This document shows, one piece after another, positions 22,724 through 34,295 of a DNA stretch of 64,000 bases. The DNA is taken from contig JAHLEZ010000001.1 of the NCBI GenBank assembly GCA_020726505.1, positions 5,952,001 through 6,016,000 of the forward strand. Direction: 5' to 3'. Source of the DNA: Leptodontidium sp. MPI-SDFR-AT-0119 (lineage: Eukaryota; Ascomycota; Leotiomycetes; Helotiales; Leptodontidiaceae). Both the position numbers and the translations under genes were made by a program. The notes under the pieces are model-generated. The model ran no database searches, had not been told where the DNA came from, and saw nothing but the letters and a program-made list of their open reading frames with translations. How positions within the stretch are numbered: position 1 is the first letter of the stretch; each line of letters opens with the position of its first letter.

Positions 22724-24211
22724 TCAGTTGACCTTCTTCAAGATCTTCGAGAACTTGAGACCAGCGTTCAGATTCCCATATCCCGCAACCCAGTAATCAG
22801 CCAGGTAGTTGCTCCTCGGTTTCCACGGCGCCACGTCTCCAGATTTGGGCAGATCCCCTTTCGCCTTCTCGATGTACGTCGAGTTCAGATTCAGCATCGG
22901 GCTGGGGTTCATCTTGAGCCCTGGCTCGATGGTCGCCGTTGCAACTCCCTCCTTCTCCTGATCCATCTTCTTCAGCAGTCTACAGACGAGTCTTGCTGTG
23001 GCATCGGCACCGAGCGTCCATGATGCGTTTGTGTATCCGATGACAATCGCTGCGTTGGGTACGTCTTGAAGCATGACTCCCTTCCAGACATACTTGGTTG
23101 AGACGTCGATGCGTTTATTGTCTACGGTGATCTTCGATCCTCCTGCGAGTTGCATCTTAAGCCCGGTAGCAGTGATGATGACATCGGCGTCAATAAACTT
23201 GCCCGAGTCTGTCTGGATACCCTTTGCCGTAACAGTCTTGATTGTATCTGTGACCATATCCGCGTTTCCTCTGTGGAGTGCCTTGAAGAAATCTCCATCT
23301 GGACACACACACAAACGCTGCTCCCAAGGATTGTAAGAAGGCTTGAAGTTCGGGTCGAGAGGGACGTTGCAGTTGCCCAGCTGCTTCTTGGCGTCGCCCT
23401 GGATGATTTTACGGGCGGCGTTGGGAAAGGCTCGGCAGAACTTGAAGAAGATGAATGGCAGGATGAGGAACTTCCAGCGGACGAGGGTGTGTGCCAACCA
23501 AGTTGGTAACCACTTGCGAATGAAGTTCCCCGTTGGGTCGACAGCTGGGAGAGCCATGATGTAGCTGGGGCTGCGTTGAAGGATCGTGACATGCGCAGCC
23601 TTCTCTACCAGATTCGGGAGAAGCGTGATGGCCGTAGCGCCACTTCCAATGATGATCATCTTCTTCCCCGTGTAGTCGTAATCTTCAGGCCAGAATTGGG
23701 GGTGGATAGTCTTGCCTTGGAAATTCTCGATGCCGGGAATGCTGGCTTTCAAGGGTGTGTTGTAGTCGTAGTATCCGGTGCTGAAAATGACGAACCTTGC
23801 ACTCATCTGTGTCTCCTCTCCGTCGGCATCTACTGACAGAGTCCATCTCTGGGTGCTGGATGACCAGTCAGCCGTGAGTAGCTTGTTGTGGAAGCGGATC
23901 TTCTTGTCGATGCCGTTGATCTCGGCAGACTCGCGGATGTATTTGCGGATGGAGGGGCCGTCAGCGATAGAGTTGGATTTCGACCAGGGCCTCCATGGGA
24001 AACCGAAGGTGTGCAGATCCGAGTCAGATCGAATGCCTGGATAGCGAAAGAGGTCCCATGTGCCTCCAATTGCATCTCGGGCTTCCAAGATAGTGTATTG
24101 GTATCCTGGAAGTTCGTTCTGTATACGGTATCCGGCGTTGATACCAGAGATGCCAGCACCGATAATGATCACGTCCAGGTCGACTCTGGTGTCTCTCTCA
24201 ATCGAACCCAT
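22724..24211 (-). CDS. Flavin-dependent Baeyer-Villiger-type monooxygenase
   Basis: Single exon, 495 aa. FAD-binding GAGISG at residues 18-23, GGTWDLFRYPGIRSDSD near 49-65, the Baeyer-Villiger fingerprint F164-x-G-x3-H170-x3-W174-P175, and a second Rossmann motif GSGATA (189-194) for NADPH. This is the class B flavoprotein monooxygenase layout, closest in feel to EthA-like enzymes. Such enzymes insert oxygen next to a ketone or oxidise sulfur or nitrogen atoms. The substrate is unknown. A hydrophobic stretch near 245-262 (WKFLILPFIFFKF) could associate with membrane. No other biosynthetic genes cluster here, so a secondary-metabolite role is not supported by context. Confidence 0.9.
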   Translation of the reverse strand: MGSIERDTRVDLDVIIIGAGISGINAGYRIQNELPGYQYTILEARDAIGGTWDLFRYPGIRSDSDLHTFGFPWRPWSKSNSIADGPSIRKYIRESAEINGIDKKIRFHNKLLTADWSSSTQRWTLSVDADGEETQMSARFVIFSTGYYDYNTPLKASIPGIENFQGKTIHPQFWPEDYDYTGKKMIIIGSGATAITLLPNLVEKAAHVTILQRSPSYIMALPAVDPTGNFIRKWLPTWLAHTLVRWKFLILPFIFFKFCRAFPNAARKIIQGDAKKQLGNCNVPLDPNFKPSYNPWEQRLCVCPDGDFFKALHRGNADMVTDTIKTVTAKGIQTDSGKFIDADVIITATGLKMQLAGGSKITVDNKRIDVSTKYVWKGVMLQDVPNAAIVIGYTNASWTLGADATARLVCRLLKKMDQEKEGVATATIEPGLKMNPSPMLNLNSTYIEKAKGDLPKSGDVAPWKPRSNYLADYWVAGYGNLNAGLKFSKILKKVN

Positions 24212-25445
24212 TGCAGCTATTTCTCAGAAGAATGGCAGACCCTAGGGAAGTGATAATGGCCAGTGGCAGGCAATTGTGTAGTGGGATTATTATGGTAATG
24301 GCTGTTGAGAATTGCCAAAGTGAAGCCCAACAGAATGATGTCAGGAGAGATATCAAGAACCAAAGAAGCTGTAGAAACGAGAAGAGCAGAGCAGAGCAGC
24401 GTAAGGAGTAGTTCTTTCAAATGAGGGTTCACGCTGGCTTTATTGCGAGCCTTGAAACATTTCGACCGAGGTGCAATCGCAAGACTGCTACTCTGAGGAT
24501 CATGGCGTTGCATTGTTTTAGTCTACTGGTAGCCCGCGCCCCCAGGAAATAGAAGTCGATCCTGGTTAAAGTACCGAGGCAGGGGGCAAAGGGGCAGGGG
24601 GGGGCTGGTCACTCCAGCCGTGACTTGAGACTATTCCTTTTGCGGCGCGCATCACGCTGAGAAGAAGAAGACAAGCTTCTGACTGCACATGAAGAAAAAT
24701 GCCGAGGTGGAACAGCGCAACAGTTTGGTTGGTGAATGCTTCTTCAGGAGACTGAGGGTTTGACATAGCCGGGTACATACTTCTCTTTCGGATGTAGTCG
24801 TAGTCCTGAACGTGCTTCAGATAACAAGGCGTGCGTACTGCACTGCATGTAAGGTTGAGTAGGGGAGGAGGACGTATCCGAAAGCTGGGGACCTGGGGTA
24901 ATGATAAGTCGGATATTTATGAATCCAGTTGCTGTAGTCCTCGTGCGCACTCCAACATTGCATGCATCATACGAGTACCGCAGGTACCAGAGGAAAGGTT
25001 GAGGAGGAAGTGTTTGAGATAGTAGTCGGTTATTTATTTCCCTTTTGAATCTAGTTACAACTTCCAACTTACGCGCACTTCCAGACGTACCCCAGGTGAG
25101 GAGATATGAGTATAAAACTTGGGAATGCTGGGGTACTAATAATAGTTGTTGTTTGCCCCTTTCAACATATCTACCTAGCTATGTAGGCAACTCCACTCAC
25201 TGGCCCTGGGTAAGTACCTAGGTACAGTCCACCCTCTTGGGCGCACTTGGGACAACTTCGGGAAATATGCAATGTCCTCCGATATCGTTAGCTACGTCTT
25301 ATCGATAAGAAATCCAGTTGTCTTCTGGTCTCAAGATATTTTCTCAAACCCCATTCTTCATATAAGAGCCTCATAAATAAAGTCCCTATACGTCACATAA
25401 GCAATCCTCTCTTCAATACCACTCTCTCCATTCATACCCCCAAAA
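24212..25445. other. Intergenic region between divergent genes
   Basis: Shared upstream region of the monooxygenase (-) and amidotransferase (+). It contains a palindromic GTACCTAGGTAC at 25214-25225 and a TATAAG at 25361-25366, about 80 bases before the amidotransferase ATG. No gene is seen. Confidence 0.5.
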
Positions 25446-26265
25446 ATGCCTTCACTCCCTCTCAGAATCGCCATCCTAGAATGCGACACGCCCCTCGAAA
25501 ACACCCGAGCCAAATACGGCGGCTACGGAGGCGTCTTCACAGCTCTCCTCAAAGCCGGCGCAGACGCCCTCAACTACCCAGGCCTCTCCTCCTCCTCCGG
25601 CCTAGATCTCTCAACCTGGGACGTAGTAACGGCCCAATCGTACCCCCCTTCGCTAGACGACATCGACGCCATCCTCCTCACGGGATCAAAACACAACTCG
25701 TTCGACAACGACCCGTGGATCCTGAAGCTCGTGGATTTCGTGAAGCGGGTCCTGGATCAGCGGAGAGTGAGGATCATTGGTGTCTGTTTCGGCCATCAGA
25801 TTCTAGGGAGGGCGCTGGGTGCTAAGGTGGCGAGGAGTGAGGAGGGCTGGGAGATCAGTGTCACGGGTATGGATTTGACGAAGAAGGGCCAGGAACTCTT
25901 CGGGCGGACGTCCTTGGTATGTTTTATATCCCATTCCCTTCTGTAATTGGGAATCCGATACTTATGAATAACAGGCCCTGCATCAGATGCACAGAGATAT
26001 TGTGTACGACTACCCAGAAGGCGTGGAACCCTTAGCATCTACGGCCAAGTGTTTGATCCAGGCGATGTACATCCCCAAGAGGTATATCTCTGTCCAAGGC
26101 CACCCCGAATTCACGGAAGAGATCATGAGGGAGATTGTGAAGTCGAGGCACTCGACAGGCTTGTTTACAGACGAGATGGAGAAAGATGCAATAGAGAGAG
26201 TGGATAGGTATCAAGACGGCGTTGTGGTCTCGCAGGCGTTCTTGAAGTTTTTGTTGGAGGAGTAA
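25446..26265 (+). CDS. Class I glutamine amidotransferase-like protein
   Basis: Exons 25446-25916 and 25975-26265, 253 aa, with a 58-nt intron (GTATGT donor, ACAG acceptor). The catalytic triad is complete: C114 in GVCFGHQIL, then H200 and E202 in VQGHPEFTEE. Residues 73-90 (DAILLTGSKHNSFDNDPWI) form the oxyanion-side strand and loop typical of stand-alone GMP-synthase-like amidotransferases. These enzymes hydrolyse glutamine or a gamma-glutamyl bond. In yeast, cytosolic relatives act in glutathione-conjugate turnover, so a gamma-glutamyl peptidase activity is possible, but that is inference. No synthase domain is attached, so it is not GMP synthase itself. Confidence 0.9.
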
Positions 26266-27009
26266 GTAGAGGGCGGGGATTTGGGTTTGGCTCCATTGCT
26301 GCTATTCAACGTAGAAGATAGACAAAATGGAGTTGATTAGACTTTCCAGATGGGTCCTACTCTTATGTTCACTGTTCGGCAATGAAATAAGAGCATTGCT
26401 CGAGGAGAAGAGTGATTCGAAGTTGTTGGCTCGAGTCAGAGCTACACCACAGTCCCACTAGTCTATGGATTTTTGGGACCGAATCATGAACAGGAATACT
26501 TATATGAAGAGGAATGCGGGTGACGTTACAGAGGTCTCCAGAAATTTAAGCTAGCCGATATGAGGGAAGGGGGGAGGGGGGATCACCGAAGGGCTCGGTG
26601 CAGACTGGGACGCACATCGCTGATGGCATGCTAGGCACGGTGCTGTTTGCCCTGACAAAATTGTCCATGCACCACGCTCGACCAAACTTTAGGATCTTTG
26701 AGGTGTAGAGATGTCAGTATGAGAAGCGCAGAGAATTGCTGATAAGCGAGTATCATCATGATGTAAAGCAATCACAAATAGCCGGGGTATGTCTACCAGC
26801 CAAAAGCTAGATTGAGAGCTCTTCTATCCGACACCTGTCAAGCATTCCATCCATCCATCGTATATCATGATATCATTCCCTCCCACCACCCCCCCTAACA
26901 CAATGCAAGAAGAGAAGAACAACGCAAGGCGCGAATTGAATCAAGCGCAAAATGCAAAAACCACCTCCCAACCCCCAAGCCTATATGAAAACACCTCACA
27001 TTATAGCAC
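26266..27009. other. Intergenic region, convergent 3' ends
   Basis: Holds the 3' UTRs of the amidotransferase and of CYS3. Frames at 26867-27400 are antisense to CYS3. Nothing else is seen. Confidence 0.45.
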
Positions 27010-28377
27010 TCACGCCGAAGTTCCGACGCCGTCCTTGCGCTCAGAGCCTTTCCTCTCGGCATTCTCAGCGTTGTATTTCTTCCACAGACCAGCGATATCT
27101 TCCTTGCTCTCATTGCGCTCGGTGATGAGGTTCTTCAGCCACCTGTTCTCGGTTTCCAGTTGGTTGATTCTTCCTTCCAGTGCGGCTACCTTGTCACTCA
27201 TATCCTTCGCAGAACGCTCGAGGGCTTGCTCTCGCTGCTTCTTCTTGACACGGAAACGGGCTGAGGCAGCTGTGTTCCGACGGCGCTTGTCTTCTTCGGC
27301 GGCGTTGCGGGCAGCATCTTCGACGTTGGCGGAAGGAGAACCAGCGTGTGAAATAGAGTCGGCCTTTCGCTTGGTGCTTGCCGATGAATTGGCGGATTGA
27401 GGAGGTGAGCCAGCGTTTGAGGAGCCGTAGAGGGGTTGGGTGGTGTTGATGGGAGCCGGCGGGATGGTGGTGTCGGTGAAGCTTGTTGGAGGGAAAGAGT
27501 TGAAGTCTGGAAAGTGGAAGTCGCCTATACGATCCATGGTTGTACCGTCAGCATAATTGCTTCTTGTGATACGATACTGTCATTCGCAATGAAAAAGCCA
27601 GTGGTAACGGCGGATACGGGCGGAGAGTGGGATGAACAGCCCGTGAATAACTTGCGGCTGGCCATTACAAATATGGAGATCTTCGTGATGGGGGAGGGAA
27701 TGGGCGACGTCGAGGAGGCATGCCACGTGACATTGCACCATTCGGCTAAAGGAGACGAGGGATGGCGTGCTTTTGCATGCAATTGTGCGAGTCTGGCACA
27801 GATGCACAGATGCAGAACGCTGCAGCTGGGAGGAGAGAACAGGATGTGTAGGGGTTGAGGGAGCCAGTGAAAGTGCAAAGCCCTGAGGCCTGCTGCAGTC
27901 GTTCGCATCCAAGGTGTGCAGCGGGGTCGCACAGCTCATTGGAGAGTCCGAACTCGAGATAACAGCTCGACTCGACTCCAAGACACTCGACGACCACTAC
28001 AGTGGGAGTGTATGGGGGGGAGTGGAAGGGGAAGGGGAAGGGGAAAAGTATAACAAATAAACAACAACCGTAAACCAAAATCCAAGTACTCGAGCGAGGA
28101 CAAGATAAATCCATTGCTTACCATTCATGAAATCCAATGACTTCATGTCCACAGCATCAGGCGCAACAGCCTGTTCTCTTCGTCCATCCCTACTGTAGTC
28201 CGTAGGCTGCACATCGACATCTTGACCCAAGTCGAAGTCGAAGAAGCTGGCGTTGGTGAACATAGCCAGATCATCCTCGAGGAACTCCGAGTTGGGTTGG
28301 ACCTCCTGGTCTGGGACGTGGTTCAAGGTCGAGATGTATTCCACCATGTTGACCCTGCTCGGTCCATTGTATGCCAT
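27010..28377 (-). CDS. cys3: CYS3/MetR-type bZIP regulator of sulfur assimilation
   Basis: Exons 28122-28377 and 27010-27524, 256 aa. The splice (AATG/GTAAGC donor, GTATAG acceptor) joins LDFMN to GDFHFPDFNSFPP. The basic region EEDKRRRNTAASARFRVKKK and zipper (VAALEGRINQLETENRWLKNLI) span about residues 164-220 and match the CYS-3/MetR subclass closely. The N-terminus (MAYNGPSRVNMVEYISTLN, then LAMFTNASFFDFD) is also characteristic. The family activates genes for sulfate uptake and reduction, methionine and cysteine supply under sulfur limitation, and is itself controlled by an SCF ubiquitin ligase. The 597-nt intron is very long for this genome. Siroheme synthase, needed for sulfite reductase, lies 34 kb away. 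Confidence 0.92.
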
Positions 28378-31300
28378 GTTGACAGGACCAATGCGAAGCC
28401 GTCGCAGGCGTAGATATCTTGAGGAATTCGATGGGGAGCAATGTCCGTCGCGGTGGGGAGAGCGTATGAGGTTGTAGAGGGGTGGTTGTCAAGTGGGGAG
28501 GAAGTTGAAGTTGAAGTTGTCGAAGTCTTTGTCTCGCAAGCGGCGGCTGATGAATTCGGTAGGTAACCAGAGTACATACAGTCTCTATCGTCCGTCCTCC
28601 TGCCGGCCTTCGCTCGCAAATCGAGTCAGGCTATCAGATTGGTTGTCTATATCTGTTCCCCGTATTCTGTAGTAGTCGGGTTGTCGTTGGGTTGGGTTGG
28701 GTTGGGTGTAGGTTTGGAGGAGAAGCAACGAGAAGTGAGTGAAGTGGGTGGTGTGGTGGTATGGTAGTGTGACAGTGGTGGAGTGCGCAATGAAAGAAAA
28801 TCGGATCGGAGTGCCTAGTCGAGTGATGCCCCCCACTATTGTACCGATATCGTTGCAAAATCTGAAATCCTGTAGTCTACTCAGTACTGTACTGTAATGC
28901 CGCGGGATGGGATAGCACCAAGTGGTGGGATCATACAATTATTAATACAATTGCCAGCCAATGAAAATCCTGCAAATAAAAACGGGAAAACGCCGGCATG
29001 CAAGCCATGCCATGCCACCCCCACCCCACCTCACCCCCCCGCTGGTTGCCAATAGAATCGAACAATTAATTCATTTACTATTGCCCCGCGCCACCAGCGA
29101 GATTTGCCGAGCTGCGACTGAGTAAGTAAAGTAATCAATCAACTCACTCACCCTGCAACCACTAGCCACCCTACCCACCTTACTCGTTCTCGTCCTCGGG
29201 GAGACCCGAATTCCTTCACCTCAATTCCTGTACTGTACCTCCGTAATGCCTTAAATCCGGATCCTTCAATTCAATTCTATTATATTCAGCCGAATAATGG
29301 ATGGATTACTTCCACTCGAGTCAGCTCCTTCAACCACATTCCACCTCGGCCCACGTAACTCAGTTCAGCTCCTTCAGTTCATGCCAAATCAGTTCAATTC
29401 TATTCCTTCAATTCCTTCCAGTCACTTCTACATCTTTCAACCAACCAGTTTCCCCAATTAGAGTCCTCCACTTCAACTCGGGTTCAGCTCCTTCAACCCA
29501 AGTTTAATCAGATCCAAGTATCTCCGTTCACTCCTTCAACTCAACCCAATCAATCGGATTCAGTTCTAATCCTTTAATTCAATCCAATTTCTTCGTATAT
29601 TTCACCTCTTTTCAACCAACCCAATTTTCAATCCAGTCCAATTACCTCAACTCATTTCTTTAATTCAATACAGTTCCTCACAAACCCTAGCAAAAGCGGC
29701 CATTTTGAAACATTATTGTACTATGATGTTACCCCGAAGCCCGACAGACTTGCCATAGCTCCCCCGCCCCTTCCCCCTTTCCCAATGATTCACATAAGAA
29801 GTCCGAGATAGTTCCAGTGCATAAGGGGTCAGAGAGGCGTCTCTACCAGGCCGTTCTGGAGATGTGAAGTAGCTTGTTGTCGGCCAGTAAATGGTCCGAC
29901 AGGATTGTTGAATGTTGTCCCGAGCAACTTCCTAATTGACTTCCTACTACTCTGCCTATCATTTATGAAGATTCCCATGTTGCGGGTATTACTTTCGTAA
30001 TATTGTCTACCTCTATGGATTTTCTCCACCTTCCACAACTAGGGACTAGGTTTCAACTTTCCAAAAGAGAACAGCTTTCCTCGCTTAAAGTCTCCGTTGA
30101 CAAAGGTAGTGATCCCTCATATGGTACACAACAGACCTGTTGAATCTCCTTCCACGTTTCAGAAGCAGCAACTGCTCACCCAAAAGAGGTGTATCTGTGT
30201 AGTCATCAACACAAATGTTGTCTAGCGTCTGATACTCATGGATTTGATATTGGTATGCTCAACCCATCAAGCCTGCTTCATCCCTTTCCTCCCCCGAGCC
30301 TACAAAGAACAGTCGCGTTGCTCCTCTCGACCAAAACGATTCGACGCATTGATGTACAAAATCTCGTTCAAGAAGGGCAACATAAATGCTTCTGTGGACA
30401 GCTACAATGATATTGCCTTGGAAATTGAGAAGACACTGCTCTCAATTCCCTCCCATCTAAGATCTTCTGTATACAAACCAAAGCTTACACTTGGAGATAC
30501 TTAGTCGACTTATATCACACAGCGTTGCTCTATTGCCTTCAACCCCCCACAAGCCAGGGCGAAGTCTCCTCCGTCGTACAGTACCTACTGTCCATTCTCA
30601 CCAAGTCATCTACGAAAGGAGAACTGTGGTGGCATCAAACAAGGACACGAACTTAGATGTGCTTGCACCTTATGCCAGAAATGCCAGAACTACTTGCCTT
30701 ACCTGCGGTGGGAGATCGAGGTTCAGTTATACCGGGAATATCGACTGCCTGCATAGCTGCATCCGGCCTTGTCAGCAATGTATTTCTGGGGGTGTCAGAA
30801 CAAAGGATCAACGTACCAAAAATTGACACTCAGGAGATTAACACTTAGAAGATTAATGACAGCCACGTAAGGATGTCCTCATTACTTTTCGTCTCAGCAG
30901 ACACTTTGAACGAAAGTTACTATATCTTACTGCTGGATTAACACAAGAACATGTCAACATGAACGCGGTTCCTACAGGATCTGATGTTGTACGAGACACC
31001 AAGATTGGAGGAGCCAAGACAGAAAGTTTCTTCACACAGACAAGAGCAGCTAGAAGCGGGTAGATTGCCATAATATATATAGATGGATAGATAGCGGGTA
31101 CACTGGACATCTCAGGAGGCTATGGCCTTTGTATGTGGACAGTAAGTGCGAGAAGCAGATTGTACACAGGTCGCCGCACTTCTTCCATAACGCACGTCGG
31201 TTGACGCCGCGAAGATAGCTAGATACACTGCCTTCCAATGCGGACGGGCAGGCAGAATGTGTAACACAACCAGAGGACAGTTCCCAGAGTCTCAGACGCC

Positions 31301-31443
31301 CGAAGCCACTGTAGTGACCGTGTCCTGTCTGGGGTAATCTTTTGCTATTCCATAACGCCCCTATGCTCCCATGCTTTCAAACTCCGCCCAGAATTTTGGG
31401 TGAGACCAAACAGTGGTATAATTCAAACACGACTTTTATGTCC
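28378..31443. other. Gene-poor region, 3 kb
   Basis: CYS3 upstream region at left, a G-poor imperfect repeat at 29260-29690 in the middle, and the 3' side of GTP cyclohydrolase II at right. A GGGTT-type run lies near 28688-28708. Small plus frames at 30189-30826 have no recognisable domain. Confidence 0.45.
29260..29690 (+). repeat. Imperfect CTTCAATTC-type repeat tract, G-poor on plus
   Basis: About 430 bp made of irregular copies of words such as TTCAATTCAATCC and CAGCTCCTTCAA (the latter begins near 29321, 29366 and 29483, one copy ending in G). The plus strand has few G residues. It reads as a degenerate minisatellite and is not coding. Confidence 0.55.
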
Positions 31444-32728
31444 TCAAGAATTCTCTCCCATCTGTAACATATGTCCCATTTTCTCGATCTGGGAAACTGA
31501 TTAGCATTCATCTCCATATCTGGATACGAGAACATACCTTTGTTTTCAAGTAGCCCCCTACCTCCTGACTCCTGATACCACCCTTGGATCCCCTCCAAGC
31601 AAGTGGCACCATAGCAACTCTTTCCTTGACCACGACCTCTCTCCCTGGGCCCTCAACAGCCCGTACCTTATCCGGGTTATTTGTCAATAATCTCACATCT
31701 TTCACCCCGAGATCCACAAGCATAGCCGTAGCCAATCCGTAACTCCTCGCATCTGCTGGATGTCGAAGCAACAGATTCGCTTCCACGGTATCCGAGCCTA
31801 GATCTTGGAGGTTGTACGCCTTCAACTTCTCCCCAAGACCAATCCCTCGTCCCTCTTGCCGCAAATAGACAATTACACCTCCTCCAGATCCAGGTAGAGA
31901 CATTAATCTCGCAGCTTCGTCCAATTGCTCTCCACAGTCGCAGCGCGCAGACCAAACCGTCTCCCCTGTATAGCACTCGCTGTGAATCCGCACCAACGGA
32001 GGTTCTTTCTTGCCCTCTGGCACACTCCCGCCATTCCCCTCTGCCATACTACTGGTCGTCCTCCCGGGATACAAACGTCCCGTATACGCCCCCCTGATCA
32101 AACGATCCATCTCAGTTTCTCCCTCCCGCACACGATCCAAACTCTTACTCCGAATTGTATTTCCAAAAACAATAGCCAGATGCTCCTTGTTGTCCTCGCT
32201 ATTCTGGTACAAATGCAAGAACATCTCCGTCCCCGTCCCGCCAATCGTAGTCGGGATACGTGCCCTTACTACGCAATTCACATCTGGCAGCTTGTCGAGC
32301 AGTTTTGGTTTCTTCTGCCCACACCCGCCGTCTGCGGTTGAGCTGTCAACGGGCACTGATTTCGGGAGGTGGACATGAGGATGTTGCCGAGTGCTTGAGG
32401 GCGTCTGCGTGCCAGTGCCTGGTGTAGAGGGGGGAGTAAATGCTGGAGAGACGAGACCTGGGAGTTCCCCGTCGCCTTCTGGCTCCGTGTCTGGATCCGA
32501 GTCGCGATGTGGGGTGCTGGAATGATCATGGTTGTGGCTGTGGACGACGAGTGAAGGATGTGTCAAGGAGAGGGAATTGAGGTCAAGTTCGGATATCGCG
32601 CGTGAGACGGGGATCGGTCGAGGGGAGTAGAAGGGAGGGAGTTGGGGGACTTTGTCGTCTTCGTCGGTGGAGGTGTGGACGTTCCATGAGGGGTTGGTGG
32701 GGGAGGAGGAATTGGCAATGTCGGGCAT
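31444..32728 (-). CDS. rib1: GTP cyclohydrolase II (riboflavin biosynthesis)
   Basis: Exons 31538-32728 and 31444-31488, 411 aa. The final 14 residues ([14 protein letters not shown]) come from a 45-nt second exon after a GTATGT intron; without it the frame ends in an unrelated tail. The ATG at 32728 (MPDIANSS) is preferred over an in-frame one at 32815, whose extension reads as UTR. Residues 1-145 are a disordered Ser/Pro-rich extension. The catalytic part holds the zinc ligands C252, C263 and C265 ([17 protein letters not shown]) and the [11 protein letters not shown] motif. The enzyme opens GTP to the pyrimidine precursor of riboflavin with release of formate and pyrophosphate. Confidence 0.95.
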
Positions 32729-33796
32729 GGTGGTAGAAGTTGAGGATCGCTGTCTATAAAGGAGAAGTATTTGTAGTATCGGGGTGAAGTGACAGACACA
32801 TGGAAAAGAAATCAAAGCAGCATCAAAGCATCACGAGAGCGTAGTAACAGAGTAGGGGAGAAGTTCCAAATTGTTTGAATGAATGCTGGGCTGGATGGCG
32901 AAATCGAAGGTCGGATCGGAAGTTACTTAGTACGGGCGTAGCCGAGGTCGGGCTCGCTGACTGTCCGCTCGAACAAGTGCCGCAGCGCGAGTCTGCCAGA
33001 TTCATAAGCACACATCATCACATCGTGGGGTTAAGCAAGAGTCAGTTTATTCATCAGAAACGCTTTTTGTGTCGAAACTCATAGCAAGACCAAAGGCGTA
33101 CACAAACATCGGTTCATTTTCAAATATTCCATGGTAATATCAAGTTGTGCTGGATGTTTTGAGGCAATCCGCTACAAATTCAACAATCTGGAGCACTGAA
33201 TTTAACACCGTCCTATGGCGAAGGGCCAAATGCTTCACAGTCGTCAAGCATTGCTTGAGAATGATCCTGAGGGGCCCTGGATGTTTACTAAGGTTTAAGA
33301 AGACGCTTACAAATACGATAGAAACTCGATATATACCTGTTAGTGAGAGTATACCTTTGCCCTGTGTACAATAACACATTCTTTATTTATTTCAACGCTG
33401 TTTAATACTGCTTAAGCAAACCAAACAGAAATGGGGGTCGCATCCGTCGAAGCAAATGGCTTTATTACTCTTCTACGCCCTTCACAGCCATCCATGCTAT
33501 TCACAAACGGTCTAATTCAAGAAGTAAAGAGATGCAAGCGCATTAAGGGTAAGGGCGAGGGAGAGCCATCTGTATGTCCTACCCTGCTTTGAAGGATGCG
33601 ATGTCAACAAGCCTCGGCATCGGCTTGGGGTTCCGATCAAAAACAACGACTTTTAACAGTCGTATCTTAACCATGTAGAGATTCCCTCTAACAGCAGCAT
33701 CAGTATAGAAACGATGATTAGCCCTTAGCATTCTTTCAGCTAATAACATCTAGTTTCAAAATACCATTTGCTCTAACCTTCTATTACATTTGATTC
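32729..33796. other. Intergenic region, 1.1 kb
   Basis: Upstream of GTP cyclohydrolase II and downstream of SDHAF3. Short frames at 33140-33380 have no domain. I see no gene. Confidence 0.45.
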
Positions 33797-34295
33797 TTAG
33801 TCTACATCACTACCCTCGAGTTCCTTCTTCCGTATTGCCTGCATGAGCTCATACATCTGCCCGAGTTGCTGGTCTAGATAAGTGTTAGAAAGCCCCGTAT
33901 GAAGGTGATAAACCGCTTACCACTCATTTTGTCTATTTTTCCCTGGTCCATGCGCTCACCAATCCAGGAATCGCCCTCCAGGCTTTGTGCATACATCTGC
34001 CATTCCGTTAAGAACCCGATCTGCGTTGGTGAAAGTTAGCCAGGTTAGCACAAGAACATCTTTATATTCTTACAATGTGAACTGGATTCTCCACGTTCCT
34101 ATGTGCCCTGAACTCGCTTTTGACATATTCATCACCGAGCAAACGCATATCTCTGGGCAAATGTTTCCGATGTGTGCGTAGTAATCTTCTGTAGAGGGGG
34201 ATTGGCGGTAGCAGAGCTAGTGGTGCTGGCTTGAAGCTTTTAGTAGCACCCAAAGCGGTGGGCGATGCCATAAACAGCCGCGGACGTATCTTCAT
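33797..34295 (-). CDS. acn9: Succinate dehydrogenase assembly factor 3 (ACN9/SDH6, LYR family)
   Basis: Exons 34074-34295, 33921-34020 and 33797-33873, total 399 nt, 132 aa, all junctions in phase (donors GTAAGA and GTAAGC, acceptors GCAG and CTAG). The N-terminus is a basic mitochondrial presequence. [19 protein letters not shown] carries the LYR motif, followed by [32 protein letters not shown] as in SDHAF3/ACN9. The last exon gives [20 protein letters not shown]. The protein works in the mitochondrial matrix, protecting and assembling the iron-sulfur subunit of complex II; yeast mutants fail to grow on acetate. Either ATG 34295 or 34271 could start translation; the longer form is given. 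Confidence 0.92.

Noticed and set aside
22724..24211. Secondary-metabolite cluster around the monooxygenase and SDR
   Set aside because: No polyketide synthase, peptide synthetase, terpene cyclase, transporter or pathway regulator lies nearby; neighbours are housekeeping genes.
28688..28708. Telomere-like GGGTT repeats
   Set aside because: Only a few units, not the TTAGGG motif, and embedded between ordinary genes.
30189..30826. Short plus-strand frames in the gene-poor region
   Set aside because: No recognisable domain, no consistent splicing and no promoter-like context.
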